Positions 4,224 through 5,376 of a DNA stretch of 5,376 nucleotides are shown here, piece after piece. Source of the stretch: Micavibrio_B sp044238965 (GTDB taxonomy: Bacteria > Pseudomonadota > Alphaproteobacteria > Micavibrionales > Micavibrionaceae). Within the stretch, counting starts at the first letter, position 1. Every line of letters begins with the position of its first letter. A program made the position numbers and the translations under genes. The notes below the pieces were generated by a model, which ran no database searches, was not told the origin of the DNA, and saw nothing but the letters and a program-made list of their open reading frames with translations. The stretch is taken from assembly GCA_044238965.1 (NCBI GenBank), contig JBIICJ010000116.1, positions 1 to 5,376 on the forward strand, in the 5' to 3' direction.

Positions 4224-5376
4224 ATGGCCAGCCAAGCAATGAATTCGATCAACTACGACCCGTCGCATGGCGCGCGACGCGACAACCAGCCCCCGCTGGA
4301 CGACGAGCGCTTTAATCTGCCCCCCATCCTCATCCAGTACTGGCACACAGTGGTGCGATGGCGCTGGCTCATGGTGGGGATCGTTACGGCCTGCGTCCTG
4401 ATCGGCATCACCATAACACTGCTCATGGCACCGCTTTACACGGCCAAATCTCAGCTGCAGATTGACCGCCAGCAAAAGCAAATCACGAAAGTCGAGGGCA
4501 TTGAGGCTGAGCTGCCCGGCCAGGACCTGGAGTTCTACGCCACACAGTATGAGTTGCTTAAGGCGCGGCCCCTCGCCGAGCGTGTGGCGTCTGAATTGAA
4601 GCTTTACGATAGCGATGCCTTCCTCGAAGCGCACGGCGTCGACCCGAACATTTTCGAGCAGGAGGGCGGCTCCAAAACCGCCGCTGAACTGAAGGCAGAT
4701 CGCGAGCGCCTGGTCGTAAACACGCTCCTCGACTCGGTCGAAGTTGCACCCATTCGCATGTCGAAACTCGTCGACATCAATTACACCAGCCGCAACGCAG
4801 AATTGTCCTCGCGCATCGCAAACCAGTGGGCAGCGGCCTTTATTGCCCTCAGCATGGAGCGGCAATTTGCGTCCACCGCGGACGCTCGCACCTTCCTCGA
4901 AGGGCGTCTCGAAACCCTACGCGACCGCCTCGAGGAGTCGGAACGGCAGGTTGTCCTTTACGCCGCCAACACTGGTATTGTTGCCCTAGACGAAATCCGC
5001 GACCCCAACGGGCGCGCTATCGGCAATCGGACGCTGACAGGCGCGACGCTCGAGCAGCTGGCAAACGAACTGAACCAGGCTACGGCGGCGAAAATTGCCG
5101 CAGAGGCTCGTACAGGTTCGGCAGGCGGAAATACCGCGGAGGCGGTTAACAGCGCGACACTCTCAAGCCTGCGCGGGCAGCGCGCCGAAGTTGCCGCGGC
5201 CTATTCCAAGATGCTGGTACAATTTGCACCAGAATACCCCGGGGTAATCGAACTCAAGCAACAGCTTGCCGCCATTGACGAAGACATCAACGTGGAAACT
5301 TCGCGCATCGCGCGCTCACGGTCACAAGAGTACAGCGAGGCGCTCGCGCGTGAGCGGGACCTGCGCGGCAAAGTCA
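4224..5376 (+). CDS. Polysaccharide co-polymerase / chain-length protein (Wzz/GumC-like), 3' truncated
   Basis: The reading frame runs open for 384 codons to the window edge, so the C-terminus is missing. After a polar, probably cytoplasmic N-terminus (1-47), a membrane span lies at about 48-69 (WLMVGIVTACVLIGITITLLMA). It is followed by APLYTAKSQLQID, the usual Wzz-domain entry into the periplasm. Residues 220-247 (ARTFLEGRLETLRDRLEESERQ) and about 330-384 look like the long periplasmic coiled coils of GumC/ExoP/Wzc proteins. Such proteins set chain length and contact the outer-membrane export channel. The start is well set by AAGGGGG seven bases upstream, 12 bp after the lipoprotein stop. 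Many relatives carry a second membrane span and a cytoplasmic tyrosine kinase domain; whether this one does lies outside the window. Confidence 0.92.
   Translation, partial: MASQAMNSINYDPSHGARRDNQPPLDDERFNLPPILIQYWHTVVRWRWLMVGIVTACVLIGITITLLMAPLYTAKSQLQIDRQQKQITKVEGIEAELPGQDLEFYATQYELLKARPLAERVASELKLYDSDAFLEAHGVDPNIFEQEGGSKTAAELKADRERLVVNTLLDSVEVAPIRMSKLVDINYTSRNAELSSRIANQWAAAFIALSMERQFASTADARTFLEGRLETLRDRLEESERQVVLYAANTGIVALDEIRDPNGRAIGNRTLTGATLEQLANELNQATAAKIAAEARTGSAGGNTAEAVNSATLSSLRGQRAEVAAAYSKMLVQFAPEYPGVIELKQQLAAIDEDINVETSRIARSRSQEYSEALARERDLRGKV

Noticed and set aside
3528..4865. A 445-codon open frame on the minus strand across the lipoprotein and co-polymerase genes
   Set aside because: It is antisense to two genes with clear domains, shows no recognisable domain itself, and long antisense frames are common in GC-rich DNA.
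1..5376. Search for CRISPR arrays, insertion sequences, tRNA genes, toxin-antitoxin pairs or phage genes
   Set aside because: No spaced direct repeats, transposase motifs, tRNA-like folds or related proteins were seen.

Overview
The window looks like chromosomal DNA of an alphaproteobacterium, most likely a sphingomonad (perhaps Erythrobacteraceae). The evidence is a near-textbook CtrA cell-cycle response regulator (CtrA is confined to Alphaproteobacteria), GC-rich codon use, and an exopolysaccharide gene order of ligase/polymerase, GumB-like lipoprotein and GumC-like chain-length protein. The order-level call is inference from protein resemblance. No database search was possible.

Layout: positions 1-120 are very GC-rich, with a 9-bp inverted repeat and no gene I can support. 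ctrA lies at 121-816 on the minus strand, followed upstream by two GTTAAC-centred CtrA-type half-sites (871-903). A stretch of about 700 bp (817-1530) has no convincing gene. It contains a G9 run, a few hairpins and a possible decayed coding segment. A compact minus-strand unit follows: a strong intrinsic terminator (1534-1567), a gene for a 74-residue exported or membrane miniprotein (1590-1814), a 5'-leader hairpin and a candidate promoter (to 1899).

Divergent from it, an exopolysaccharide operon runs on the plus strand: a polytopic O-antigen ligase/Wzy_C protein (2096-3496), an outer-membrane polysaccharide export lipoprotein (3483-4211, overlapping by 14 bp) and a polysaccharide co-polymerase (4224 to the window edge, 12-nt gap). 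The tight spacing suggests one transcript. Together they would polymerise or ligate the glycan at the periplasmic face (first gene), control chain length from the inner membrane (third gene) and export the chain through an outer-membrane channel (second gene).

I found no clearly new system. The parts most worth a second look are the miniprotein unit next to the polysaccharide operon, the CtrA self-control sites, and the long gene-free region between them.
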